NCBI RefSeq assembly: GCF_037975245.1
Contig: NC_092568.1
Span: 15,091,501 to 15,155,500 of the forward strand
From: Apostichopus japonicus
Lineage: Eukaryota > Echinodermata > Holothuroidea > Aspidochirotida > Stichopodidae
Direction: 5' to 3'
DNA length: 64,000 bases
Of this stretch, positions 39,797 through 51,389 are shown piece by piece. The position numbers and the translations under genes were made by a program. The notes below the pieces were generated by a model. It had not been told where the DNA came from and ran no database searches. It saw only the letters and a program-made list of their open reading frames with translations. How positions within the stretch are numbered: position 1 is the stretch's first letter; every line of letters begins with the position of its first letter.

Positions 39797-40354
39797 GCAA
39801 TTAACAGAATTAGCCCACTAAATTAAACGTTTAGTGGTAAGAGCTTACCCGGAGGCTCCATTTGACGTGATCGATACATTGGCTAAAAAACACTTCATCG
39901 ACTCATAGAGCGACCCGGATACTAAATGGAGAGTTTACCAGTCACGCCCTCAAAATCATTCGGATGCTGTAATTGTTGCAGTTGAGCTAGAGGCCTTTCA
40001 CCTGGCTGAGATAAAGAAAGGAAACCTTTGAAGACCAACAGTCAGAGCAGTGATGCAGACAGAACGTGAAAATGACGTCGATAAGTTCAAGAAGCAAATT
40101 CAACTTCTTAATAAATCCCTGAAAAAGACTTTGGAAAACTGTATGGAGAGGATAGAAGCAAAGATAACGAACGAGAAAAACGAGGCTCGAGGAACACAGT
40201 CGGTGGAGGGGAAGCCACTTGTCTCAACACAAGATTTGAAAGGGTACCGAAACCGAATGTGGCAGAATGGCGATAGACGACCTCCAAGATGCTGGGGCTG
40301 TGGAAAGATCGGTCACTTGAAGAGGAGTTGCCCGATCTGCAGAAAGAAGAAATG
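39797..40354 (+). pseudogene. gypsy gag (capsid end and nucleocapsid)
   Basis: It starts abruptly at the junction with copy R. The capsid-like frame reads RLVVRAYPEAPFDVIDTLAK and an AVIVAVELEAF block, with stops at several points (TAA near 39,820, TAG near 39,906, TGA near 40,028). A nucleocapsid follows with a CCHC knuckle CWGCGKIGHLKRSC near 40,292-40,333 and a Lys-rich end. It would package the element's RNA. Part of the capsid region between this and 21,704 is missing. Confidence 0.75.
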
Positions 40355-40443
40355 AGAGCCAAACAAGACCAGGGAAACGAGAGAGGACCGGACTTGAGGG
40401 TCGAAGACCGGCAGTAATTTCAAGGCACACTGAAGTAAGCGTC

Positions 40444-43400
40444 AGGACAGGTTGGGTAGCGGATGATGAATCTGGAATCAATGTAAAAGGTAATGTGCAA
40501 AGCACCCCAGTAACCTTTCTGGTCGATACTGGGTCCAACATATCCATTATCAGGCCCAGCGTGTTCATATCAATACGCGCGTCCTGCCGACCACAGTTGA
40601 GGGCAGTGTATGATATGACATTAGCAGACGGAATAAGTAAGTTGAACAAGAGCACTGATGATGGTGCTACGTCGGAGGTTTCATTTTGCCGCGTCTTGGT
40701 TGATGAGACAGTGGTGATCGCCCCTGAAAGTGAGGCGATGATACTTGGAAGAAAATCCGAAGAAGTGCAGCAGCTGGGAATCTGCTCTGGTGGAACCAGC
40801 TGAAAAGTTTATTGAGAAACATAAACTGTTGGTTGTCAAAAATCTGGTGGATCAGAAGAACAGCAAGATTCCGGTAAGGGTGTTGAACTCTTCGTCCGAG
40901 GTGATAAAAGTCTATGACGGTACTGTTGCGGCGACATTGGAGGAAGCATCAGTGTTGAATGTTCCATCGAAAGATGCACCAAGCAGAAAACGAATGTTGT
41001 CAATGGTGACGTTGATCAGTGACAACCGGAAAGAGGTCCCCGAACATGTAGTAGATTCGTTGGAGATAGAGACTGAACCCCTGGCCGATGAACAGAGGAC
41101 CGACCTAGTGGAATTACTAAAAGACTACGCGGATGTGTTTGTCCGATCATCTGACGACTTGGGATACACCACAAAATGTGCAGCACAAAATCGATACAGG
41201 TAGTGCGAGACCAGTTGAACAGTCAGCAAGACGTGTCCCGGTGCAATTGCGAGATCAAGAAAGAGAGCTTTTGAAACAAATGCTAGACACGGGTGTTATT
41301 GAGCCTTCTGCAAGTCCATGGGCATCCCCGATAGTGCTCGCAAAGAAAAAAGACGGTGGCACAAGATTCTGTGTAGATTACCGAAAGGTACATGCACTTA
41401 CAGAAAAGGATAGTTACCCGATCCCGGGAAAAGCCGATTCACTAGATGCTATGACCGGTGCAAGATGGTTCAGTACATTAGATTAAGCAAGTGGATATTG
41501 GCAAGTGGGCATGGTAAAGGAGGATAGGCAGAAGACGGCGTTCATAACAGGAAATGGCCTCTACCAATTCCGGGTTATGCTTTTTGGCCTTTGTAACGCT
41601 TCTGCAACATTCGAAAGGCTTATGGATCACGTGTTATCAGGGCTGCACTGGGAATCGTGTCTAGTTTATTAAGATGATGTCATTGTATATGACTCAACAT
41701 TCGAAGTGGCGAAAAACAGACTCAAGACAGTATTTGACAGATTCAGGGGGGCTGGTTTGAAGTTGAGTCCGAGCGAGTGTCAACTGTTTCAAAGAAGTGT
41801 CACCTACTTGGGCCACGTTGTCTCCAGTTAAGGTGTAGCCACAGATCCAGAGAAAATCAAGGCAGTTTACGAGTGGCCTGGACCACAAAAACTAACGGAC
41901 GTCCGAGGCTTTGTCGATCTGTGCGGCTACTACCGCCGGTTCATTCGTGGATTTGCTGAAATTGCCTCCCCGCTATTCAAGCTGACAGAAAAGAAGCAAA
42001 GTTTGATTGGGATGAATTTTGTGAGTTGGCGTTTTCCAATCTCAAGACAGCGCTAACAACGGCCTCGGTGTTGGCGTATCCGAGGAGCAGTGGTAAATGT
42101 TTTATCCTTGACACAGATGAGAGTAACTTCGCCACAGGCTCCGTTCTTTCACAGATGGGGTAGAAAGACCGGTTGCGTATTTCAGTAAATCGATGAGTAA
42201 ACAAGAACAGCGATATTGCATCAAGAGGAAGGAGCTTCTTGCCGTTGAACAGTCGGTAAAGCATTTTCATCATTACCTTTATAGTACCCATTTCCTGATA
42301 AGGACAGACCATGCAGCCCTGAAATGGCCGACGAGTTTCAAACATTCGGAAGGTCAGATTGCCAGATGGCTAGAGATACTTGGGACGTACAACTTCGAGA
42401 TTTCTCATCGACCTGGACGTTCCCATGGAAATGCTGACGGACTTTCCAGACGATCATACCCGGAGGAGTGCCAGCACTGTACAAGAGCAGAAGTGGGAGA
42501 AACCGAACGAAGCGGCCCGATGGAGTTACGACCAAAATTATGGAAGAAGGAGGAAGGGACGACAAGATTAACCGAAATCAGTCATGGAGAACTAGAGGTA
42601 AAAGACAGCGCAGCCGAAGCACCGGAAGTAGTCGCTGCTGTTACTGCATCGACAAATCAAGACAGTCCCTGGCTACAGAAGTGGACGAATGAGACAATCC
42701 GAGCAGAGCAGGTGATAGATGAGACGATTAGAAAAATCTTAGAATGGAAAGAAAGCAGAGACAAAAGACCAGTCTGGGAAGAAGTATCCCCAGAGAAAAA
42801 GGAGGTTAAAGCATACTGGGCACAATGGCATCGACTGGAAGTAAAAAACAGCCTTCTTTGTCGGAGATGGGAAAACATCGAGGGGGACAAGGTTACTTGG
42901 CAGTTGATGGTGCCAAGGAGTTTTCAAAACGAAGTCATTACATTGCTGCACGATCACCCCACGTCTGGACACCTTGGAGTGAAAGGGACTATCTGTCGAG
43001 TACAAGAAATTTTCTATTGACATACATGGCGTCGGTCTGTGGAGAGACGGTGCAAAGCCTGTGAAGTATGTTGTTCAAGAAAAATGCCGAAAAGGAAAAC
43101 TCGTACCAAGTTACAGTCGTATCGAGTCGGAGCCCCCTCTTGAACGAATAGCATTAGATATCCTAGGACCCCTACCTATCACCGGCAGAGGGAACAAATA
43201 TGTCATGATTGTTGCGGATTACTTTACTAAGTGGGTAGAGGCTTACCCTTTGAAGAATCAGACTGCTGAATCGGTTGCTGACGTACTTGTTTCGGAGTTT
43301 GTCAGTCGCTTTGGCGTCCGAGACAGATTCACACAGACCAGGGCAGGAAATTCGAATCCCAACTGTTTCGCAAACTGTGTAAGCTGCTCGGGGTAGAGAG

Positions 43401-44298
43401 AACCCGGACAACACCGTACCACCCACAGAGTGACGGAATGGTAGAGAGGTTCAACAGAACCGTGGAAGAAATGTTGTGTAAAGTTGTAGATGCAGACCAG
43501 AGGAATTGCGATAAGTGTCATCCGTTGATCACGATGGCTAACCGTTCGTCGGTACATGACTCGACCGGAATATCCCCTGCTGAAATGATGTTGGGTCGAG
43601 AAATAGACCTGTCAGTTGACTTAATATTCGACAGAGGACTCGAGGAACACAGACAAAAAGACGTATACGTCCAAGAACATTACGACCTGAAGGCCGACGA
43701 TGGTGGATTCAAGAAAGAAGACACAGTGATGCTGTATGTACCAAAACGACGGCGAGGTCTGAGTCCGAAGTTACAGCTATGCTGGGAAGGCCCATACGTG
43801 GTAATATACTGACTCAGCGATGTGACATACATGATAAAGAGAAACGAAAAGGCCAAGTCAATTGTCGTGCACTTAAACAGGCTGACACCTTACCAAGATA
43901 ATGCTTTTATTCCGCCGAGGAAACATACAGATAAGGAAGAATTACTAAAGAAAGAATCGGGAATCCAAACAGAGGCATCACTCTAAGATGACAAGTCTAC
44001 AGGAGTGGCGAAAGACAGACGTGTGGATCATTCTGATGCTACAGAAAAATCGGCAGACAAGTCCACAAAAGCCAAACCTACTGGTTTACTTCCACCGAAA
44101 GTCATAAAATCCACAGAAGCAAGTAAAAAGAAAAAGGCACAAAGTCAAGTGTGTCATGATAGAGTTTACCGAAAAGTATTTAGAAGTAAACGAGCAGTAG
44201 TAAGGTCACGGTCAGGACAAATTAGACAATCGAATCGTATAAGAAGATTGCCTGATATGCTTAGTGAGTGTGTTCAAACAGACCAGATAGACCTATAG
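40444..44298 (+). pseudogene. gypsy pol (PR-RT-RNaseH-IN)
   Basis: Protease motif FLVDTGSNISII lies near 40,518. Reverse transcriptase begins near 41,200, with PSASPWASPIVLAKKKDGG, FCVDYRKV, and a catalytic box whose residue before Asp-Asp is a TAA (near 41,670). RNase H is at 42,100-42,440 (LLAVEQSVKHFHHYL, TDHAALKWP, HRPGRSHGNADGLSRR). The integrase zinc domain is near 42,930-43,060 and the core starts LDILGPLP near 43,160. The second Asp region is frameshifted near 43,340 and the glutamate block HPQSDGMVERFNRT is near 43,425. A basic C-terminal tail runs to 44,298. At least five stops and several frameshifts make it inactive. Confidence 0.88.
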
Positions 44299-44369
44299 GT
44301 TGGCTAGATACATTGTATTGCGGTGCCACATTGATGTACTTTCTTTTTTTGTATACAGGCTTGCAGTTA

Positions 44370-44735
44370 TGGCAAAGGAAAGGGAATCCTCTGTGTGGAC
44401 CGAAAGAGAGTTGGAGGCATGCAAGGAATACAGATGCCAGGTCTGTAAGGAAAGAGTGACGAACCCTTAAGGAGCTTAATTAAACGACATCTGGAACAGA
44501 AACAAATCCAGAAAAGCAAGAGGCACAGCTGCAGTGAGTCTTCTTATCGGACGGACAGGAAGAATGACCTGGGGAAGCACATAAAGAATACACACAACAG
44601 AGCAGTTGGAGGAAGTGACCACCAGAGCAGAGAGAAGAGAGGACACCACGAGAGCAGAAAGGACGATCGCCGATCGCTGGAAGACATGCCTTCTCCTCCA
44701 AAAGTACAGAGGACGTTCAGTTATGCCCTGTCCTA
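44370..44735 (+). pseudogene. C2H2 zinc-finger-like accessory ORF of the gypsy element
   Basis: Between pol and the 3' LTR, a frame starting at an ATG near 44,370 reads YRCQVCKERVTNP. After a short frame break it continues SLIKRHLEQK, then SCSESSYRTDRKNDLGKHIK followed by NTH. The second part fits a C2H2 finger whose second Cys has become Ser. A basic, Ser-rich tail ends near 44,733. Gypsy elements do not normally need such a protein; a DNA- or RNA-binding accessory role is inference. Confidence 0.5.
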
Positions 44736-45259
44736 GAGGACCTCTAGAGCAGCCCTGTATCGCATCTGAATCAGCCGCCCACCCCCCGTAGTCCATCTTG
44801 CTCTCCTATAACCAGACAAAGAGTTTCTCCAAAAGCGAGCACTGGGAGGCATCCTGTAGACCTACCCCCGACCCGAGGCTCTTCCGTCCTATTCTGACGC
44901 TCCAGAAACGAAGACCCAGAAAGAGGTAGAAAAGACCAGGCAAAAGGCAAGGTCTTTTCCTTCTGATTAAACAGCGTGTGAGTGGAAGGTGGTGCGAATA
45001 ACTGAAGGCAGACGGTATCTGGTTACCACGGAGACAGCCCTGGGAGAATATGGAACATTATACCGTGTGGTTTGAGAAGAGTACCAGAAAGACGACTGAA
45101 GATATCTTTACGGGACCAAAAAAACCCCCCATTGATCAGCTATATTGTATTGTGCACAATATCTAAGTAAAGGTTTTAGTAAATTAGAGTTTATTTCTGT
45201 TATTTTCATCTTTGATATCATAAATGCGTGGAAGCATTTCCTTATTCAGGAGGGGGTAG
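44736..45259. other. gypsy 3' untranslated region and polypurine tract
   Basis: No coding frame seen. It ends in the purine-rich GGAGGGGGTAG (45,249-45,259), the likely plus-strand primer, immediately before the LTR. Confidence 0.6.
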
Positions 45260-45775
45260 TGTTACAGAAATTTGACCTATAAGTCTAGCAGATTTTGTTC
45301 TGTTAATTTGTTACGTTTTGTATTGAGCTCGGGCTATGCACTATTCTTATTTTGATTTCCCCGTTGCAGGCTCCGGACCTTTAACCCTTTCTCTTTAGAT
45401 CAAAGGAAGCTCACCGCGTTTCCCAGTAGTGCAGACAGTATTCCAAAACAAAAGGGACCCGCTTCCTGCGTGCGCGCGCTTCGGCCCACATCAAAAAGAA
45501 TAGAAGGGGTTCACCGAGTTCAGCTATTCAAGCTACTTGGATTATTGTTCGTGGCAGGCAGAAGAAGCCCAAAAGTTCAGAAAGTAGTCGGTCAGCGCTA
45601 AGTTGAAATCGTTTACTGCAATACTGCTCATGTGTGTACTCTCCATACGTATCTTAATAAAAGTGATATTTGTGTATCAAGGAACCGTAATTGTGTTTCC
45701 TGGCTCTACCTGGTGACTGGTATTGGTGATTCTAGACATTTTACTTGGATATGATTTTCATTTGTTTTTCTTTTA
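45260..45775 (+). repeat. gypsy 3' LTR
   Basis: It starts TGTTACAG right after the polypurine tract. An AATAAA signal is near 45,656. From about 45,505 it matches the remnant 5' copy at 21,042-21,325. The exact 3' limit is uncertain, because similarity stops near 45,773 without a clear CA end. Confidence 0.65.
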
Positions 45776-46075
45776 TGTGTTAAGGTAATTCATGAATCTG
45801 AAAAAGCTACGAATAAGCCGTTAGTATCCGTCAATGTTAGATCGACCGTGTCAGTGAAGTGAACCTAACCAACGTTAGTATATTTGTTTATCTAACTAGA
45901 CCAAATATAATACTTAAGTTCGCCAGAATTACTTGTGTTGTTACCCTAAAATGTTCATAGCTGGAGCATTATTCTAGCTAAGAATTCAATTCAGTATTTT
46001 GAGAAAGATTTGATAAATAACCTGAAGCTGAAGCTTGAACATCTCCCTATTTTGTGAATTTGTGTATTTAAGACG
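45776..46075. other. unassigned AT-rich sequence
   Basis: No gene, repeat or signal that I recognise. Confidence 0.4.
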
Positions 46076-46310
46076 AATTTGCGAGAAACAGTCCAGCTCG
46101 CAGGATTTGGTAGAAACAGCCCAGCTAGCAGGATTTGGTAGACACAGCACAGCTCGCAAGCTGCGAGAAACATACCAGCTCGCACTGATTTGCGAGATAA
46201 AGCACAGCTCGCAAGTAGCGTGCAACAGATCAGCTCGCATGGATTACGACTTTTAGCTTTCGCTCGCATATTGCGAATTATTGTCAGAACTCGCATATTG
46301 CGAGGTTTGG
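46076..46310. repeat. CAGCTCGCA / TGCGAG degenerate tandem array
   Basis: About six units of 25-35 bp start with CAGCTCGCA (one CAGCTAGCA) and mostly continue to a TGCGAGA phrase. Because CTCGCA and TGCGAG are complementary, neighbouring units can fold into short hairpins. Two further TCGCATATTGCGA palindromes follow at 46,262-46,303. Confidence 0.65.
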
Positions 46311-46680
46311 TCAACACTTGTATTTTTTTGGTACTGCTTTAGTTCCAATAGTGTTGTAAATGAGTTAAGCCATGCATGAGGCCCAAAGATTTATTGCTTC
46401 AATTTCACTCATCTTAAAGCGTTTCATCATTGATTGGAGGATTAATTGATGTACTTCATTAACCGTATATGAGAGAAAGTGTTTTCTTTTTAACAAAGTT
46501 TCTAGACCTTACTTTAATTCTTTGGCTCATTTTTTCGAGACTCTGTGTTCCGACTTGACTGAATAGAATTCGGTCGGCGTTACAATACACCAGGCCTTCA
46601 GACACACACCAGTATCTCCATTCTACAAGCTGCACTCCTCGTCACTGCAAGTCTGGAATTGCCTACAGTCAAGCCCTTCG

Positions 46681-46980
46681 TCATCGTCGCATTTGCTCTA
46701 ACAATTCCTCTTTCATTCGCCATACAGGTACTTTGGAAAAACACCTTACTGCCAGGGGCCATAGTGCCAGAAGGGTGCGTCCTACTTTGTTGTTTTTCCT
46801 CCTGTGAACAAAACCTGGATTCACCTCTTTTAAACAATTAATTATAACATAGCCTTGCTCATTGTGCTTAAAGAAATAATCCAAGTTACCAATCTTTATA
46901 TGTTGGCCATGATTATAAAAAACAGTGCTATTGTACCTTTTGAGCAAATAGCTTCCATTTTGTAATACTCTTTGCCCTGC
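46681..46980 (-). pseudogene. C-terminal fragment of a CACTA/EnSpm-type transposase
   Basis: The minus-strand frame reads RVLQNGSYLLKRYNSTVFY, then a GYVIINCLKEV block, resembling the domain late in animal EnSpm transposases where a strand-rich region follows a KRxNS phrase. It lies downstream, on the same strand, of the main transposase body at 48,220-49,290, and the hAT MITE sits between them. The identification rests on pattern memory and position. Confidence 0.5.
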
Positions 46981-47048
46981 ATCAGTTTTTACTTAACCAC
47001 TGCTCTCCTGTACAGTGGTACTCTCTGGACCATTGGTTGACCAATGTA

Positions 47049-47759
47049 CATAGGCGTAGGAGCCTGATTTGATTTGGGGGACTGTAACGACTTGCCCGAA
47101 AAATATAACCATAGTTTTTTCGCGCGCTAAGCGCGCGTTCAACATCTTAATGTGGTATCATATAGCCATTCATCAGTTATTACATCACATGCCGATAACC
47201 GATGAACGCATATATGACATGCACAATAAGATGTTAAACGCGCGCGGAACGCGCGAAAAATTTTGGTTGTATTTTCCCTGTTATTACCATTCCATATTGG
47301 TTATAACTATTGGGGAAGTCGTTACAATAATAACGATAATAATAATTTCAGTTTAACCATTGAAAAAAAAACATTGGAAATTATTATTCTTTCCGTAGGT
47401 GCCCGAAAAATTCTCAGCATATTGCCCGAATTTTCAACAAAAAAATTGGAAAACACATTGCAAGTTATTCATCTTTCAGTAGGTGCCCGAAAAATTCTCA
47501 GCATATTGCCCGAATTTTCACCCCCACCAAAAAATGAAAAACACATTGCAAATTATTCTTCTTTCAGTAGGTGCCCGAAAATTCTCAGCATATTGCCCGA
47601 ATTCCCCCCCCCCCCAAAAAAAATTGAAAAACACATTGCAAACTTTTCTTCTTTCAGTAGGTGCCCGAAAAATTCTCAGCGTATTGCCCGAATTTTCCCC
47701 CAAAAAATTGTTTGGGGGGCTGCAGCCCCCAGCCCCCCCCCCCGCCTCCTACGCCTATG
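47049..47759. mobile_element. hAT-type MITE with perfect 8-bp target duplication
   Basis: The ends are CATAGGCGTAGGAG and its complement CTCCTACGCCTATG. They are flanked by CCAATGTA at 47,041-47,048 and again at 47,760-47,767. An 8-bp duplication is diagnostic of hAT-group insertion. There is no transposase inside. The interior has palindromic GCGCGCTAAGCGCGCG (47,121-47,136) and four tandem units of about 85-93 bp beginning GTAGGTGCCCGAAAAATTC (47,395, 47,480, 47,566, 47,659). Confidence 0.9.
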
Positions 47760-47867
47760 CCAATGTATCTAAATGCAGCTACTGATGCAGCCGGGTTGAG
47801 CGTCTCCACCCACTACTGGTTTACCCAAAAGGAGAGGTCTGGCCATACTCGTTCTCGATTACGTTTC

Positions 47868-47940
47868 CCATGAATTTTTCGGGCACCTACGGAAAGAATA
47901 AGAATTTCCAATGTTTTTTTTTTGAAACAGATACAGAAAG
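47868..47940 (-). repeat. inverted fragment of the MITE internal unit
   Basis: On the minus strand this matches the MITE segment near 47,365-47,415 (AAAAAAAACATTGGAAATT, then TTCTTTCCGTAGGTGCCCGA). It lies outside the MITE's target duplication, so it belongs to another, truncated copy. Confidence 0.6.
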
Positions 47941-48219
47941 CACCATGAAATGCTGCAGGTATGGTGTAGATAATATACCTTGTAACACTGGTCAATAATA
48001 CCATAACAACTAGTTTCTGTACTCTGAGGCTTTCCAGTACTTTCGTGTGTCCAACGACCGTGGTATTCTGGTGATCTCGTTCAGGGACCGTATGGAGAGG
48101 AGACTTTGTTGATGTCACTGGTACACTTAACTACTTTTTCCGGCTGAAAGCAATTTGTGCTTGACGGGCTATATCTTAGTCACTTCTCATTTTTGCGGGT
48201 GGGTTGAATAATGAATAAA

Positions 48220-49290
48220 CCCTTACTGTCCCATTACCCTTTATAGTGACTCTGCTTTCTGTTCACATAGTCCGCAACCCTAGAAACCATTAAACTGTAA
48301 CATATTCTGAGGTGAACATCTTGTAACTGCATCACAACTACAAACAATTGTGTAAACATGGAAGACAACATTTGCACTAGATTCTGGGTCAGTCCAAAGA
48401 AAGCCTTCGTTGAGAATTTTAGTGCAACATTCAACAAAAGGCTTGCAGACCACTGACAAAGGAAACTTTATTTCATAAAAGTGGAGTATAATGCACTGAA
48501 TATGCCACAGTTGGAAAGATGATGATTTGCAACTTGATAAGCCATCGCAATTCCACAAGTCAAACTGATTCCGTTCAATTTTCTCATATTCTGTTCCATC
48601 ATAGACATCTTCATAAATGGCTTCACCATTTTCTTTTGCACGTTCTTCAGGGTAGCTAAAACGTTCATACAGCCTGTCAACTTCCATAAATCTTTTAAGA
48701 ATTATGTCTTGGTGAATCTTTATTAAAATGCCACAGCTGCTTTTTGGTGTATAAATCTGATGAGTTGTTATCAATAGGACAATCCTGAGCAACAATTGTT
48801 ATCCTTCTTTCCTTTAGGTCTGGCAATGATCACAAAATTGATGTATCATTAATCGTGCATCAGAATCAGCAAATAGTTGCAAAAGCTTATGGTATGAACT
48901 TGGAAGTTTATGTCCACAAGGTAGCAGAAAGCCAATCACAAGTAATAAATTTTCAATGAAGATGTGAGATGCAGAGAGTGCCATGCACACATACATTATA
49001 AGGAAAGCATCTGCTCTAAGAGGCATTTGCAAACAGAGGTTCTGATGACTGTTTAGTAGCATTTCCACTGTTCAGGTCATTACCTCTGTCAAAATTTCCA
49101 TCACTAAATTCATACGCTAAACTTCCGCTTTCTAAGTCTTCATTAGTGTCGCTCCATCTATCACTGCTATCAATGCCTTCATCATCACCTGTTTCATCAA
49201 CACTACCTTCATCATCCGAACTATTCTTGTCAAAAGTGCAGGTAATATGTTGTCCAGTATCAACGTGATATCTGTCTTGTTCCACTTGAG
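48220..49290 (-). pseudogene. CACTA/EnSpm-type transposase, main body
   Basis: An acceptor TTGTAG precedes 49,290. The exon begins with an acidic Asp/Glu/Ser-rich region (DEGSVDETGDDEGID), then a hydrophobic helical block (FLIMYVCMALSASHIF), CDHC of a zinc-ribbon type, a YEDVYDGTEY phrase, a possible catalytic region LWNCDGLSSCKSSSFQLWHI, and PFVECCTKILNEGFLWTDP leading to CSCDAV. This order matches animal EnSpm/CACTA transposases as I remember them. Breaks: a 1-base shift near 49,030, another near 48,700, and a stop just before GCGLCEQ near 48,280. It is dead. It could have mobilised CACTG-ended elements such as that at 24,759, but no sequence link shows this. Confidence 0.65.
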
Positions 49291-49993
49291 CTACAAGATA
49301 AAAAAGGAAAGAAATGAGTAGCAATCCCACTGTGTGTGTGTGTGTGGCCTGTTGCTGACGGCCACTTGTGTGACCAATGCATGACTCAACTGAAAAGGAC
49401 TAAAGGGAGGGAACACTGTGGTCAACAGAGTTAGTTTCCAGTGTAACTGACCTGGCTTAAGTTCTAATACAGTAGCCTTTCATTAAAGAATATGCTAGGT
49501 GCAAATAAACGAATGTATGTATTTATGTTACATTGTTTCATTTCCCTGTACCGCATACATTGACTGTATTTGGTAATTATGTATCACCCATGTCTCATGT
49601 GTAGCTACTGCAATCAGTTCCTTTTTTATGACTGGCATATCTAAAGTCACTGGCCTCTCTAGTTTAATAAATCTAGTGTATACCCTTTAAAAACATTTCG
49701 TTATCCCCTTCACATCCCAACAGAATAAATTCATCCTCTAACAATAACTGCTGCAATCCTTGGCAAGGTTTCTCGTCAAGTGCTAACAATTTTTGATTTT
49801 ACATAACTTCTAAGTGAAACTAAATTCGCATCTTCTTTGCCCTTTTAAATGTCCATAACTTTCACTTAGCCTTTACTTCAATAAACAGCAGTTGTTGTAG
49901 TTGTACTGTTTTAATTTGTCAGCAATTTTCAACCATGATAGATCCTCACAGAGCTATGCCACATTTGCTTGATCAACAAAAATTACAACTTAC

Positions 49994-50090
49994 CAGCGCA
50001 AACACTTCCACTTTTACTGGCTTCTGAGCTGCCACTATCACTGTGAGACTGAAACTCTTGGATCGATCTCTTAGCAGTTTGCATTGGAAC
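49994..50090 (-). pseudogene. upstream exon of the CACTA-type transposase
   Basis: 97 bp between acceptor TTCCACAG and donor GCTG/GTAAGT, open throughout (VPMQTAKRSIQEFQSHSDSG and more Ser). It leaves one base over, which joins the exon at 49,290 in the right phase to give Ala-Gln-Val-Glu. Confidence 0.6.
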
Positions 50091-50647
50091 CTGTGGAATC
50101 AATTTTGTAGAATGCATTAAATGAAAAATGATACAGCATCTTTACCTCAACCAACATCATTAACAATAAACTGCACTTATGCTTTCATCACATTATAAAT
50201 TGATTGGTTACTACAACAAATCACTCTGCCAGAGTGGTAACTGGTCAAACACCAGGACCACTGATTTTTTGTTTGCGCTGGAGACACATCCATTTCCAAA
50301 ATTTAAATGTATTAAGATCGCTCTTGACGAATGTAGTGCATACTCACACCTGTTTTGAGGAGAACACAAATGCTTCTAATAGCAGTATATAACATTTCGT
50401 AAACTTACTTTAAGAAACTTGTACAAGTTGAAAACTTGAATTTTCATAGAAATAAGAACATACGAATGCCAAAAACAAAATTGAGAGAGAAGATAACAAA
50501 ACCATAATAATGATGACAATAGGCTTGTTTCCGAACAATTATTTTTGTAGCAATGGTTTAAACAGAAGAAAGCAATGCTGTCATCATTCATTATAAAAGA
50601 GATGCTTCCCCCATCATCACTGCAACAAACACCAACGACAACCTAAC

Positions 50648-50725
50648 CTGCACTGCTAGAGCATCTTTTAATGGGACCTTGAGTAGGTTCGAAGCTTGAA
50701 ATTGCAAAGCAGAAGGCCAAAGTGT
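50648..50725 (-). pseudogene. further upstream exon of the CACTA-type transposase
   Basis: An open stretch (LWPSALQFQASNLLKVPLKD) ends at the donor GTGCAG/GTTAGG and joins the exon at 50,090 in phase 0. The upstream limit is not clear, since a stop lies close by. Moderately likely. Confidence 0.4.
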
Positions 50726-50740
50726 TGTTCATTGTTGATG

Positions 50741-51389
50741 ATCCATTGAGGAAAAGCTTTCCAAGCCTAGCTATAGCGTGGGCCCAATACATGAAATCTT
50801 AAAAACGACTATAATCCGTATGCTAGGTCTATTTATTGAGTGACTAGTCTTTTAATTACTGTGTTACTATTTACTAGGCCCCTATCACTACATACTGTAA
50901 CTTAGGCCTAAGCTAGCCCTACTGTGCAGAACTGTATTTGCAAGTGAAGGCTTAAGCCTAGATACTAACGCACACTTCACTGTTCAGGTAGCGCTTTATG
51001 GGTCTCTCCTGTATCGCCCATACATACCTGATGGTCTTACTCGATTACTAGATTCATTTTAAACAATTTCAGTGTTTTTTAATATAAATTGGTTTAAATT
51101 TTGCCGTTTTCCAACCTACATTTTCGGACTGGAATAAATAATTTGTAATAATAACGGAGGCTACGAATATAGTTTACCGAAAACAGTTTCAGTGCATTAT
51201 GGATAGACTAGACAACAAACAACACATAACCGAATAAATCCGACGATTGAATTTTGCGCATGTGCTTTAGCGCCTCTGTGGTTATATATATTTTATATAT
51301 CTGATGAGCCGTTTTTTGTACTTTACATATGGATGAAAGAAAAATCATTAAAAAATACAATGAAATACAAATTTCATCGAAGTATCTTA
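50741..51389. other. unassigned sequence 5' of the transposase
   Basis: AT-rich with TAGGCCTA-type words. I found no terminal inverted repeat for the CACTA-type gene here and no other gene. Confidence 0.4.

Larger units (their letters stand above)
39796..45775 (+). mobile_element. Ty3/gypsy LTR retrotransposon, decayed, 3' part
   Basis: Order gag, protease, reverse transcriptase, RNase H, integrase, accessory ORF, polypurine tract and 3' LTR, which is the Ty3/gypsy order. Many stop codons and frameshifts show long decay. Its 5' part is at 21,042-21,704, on the other side of copy R. Confidence 0.88.
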
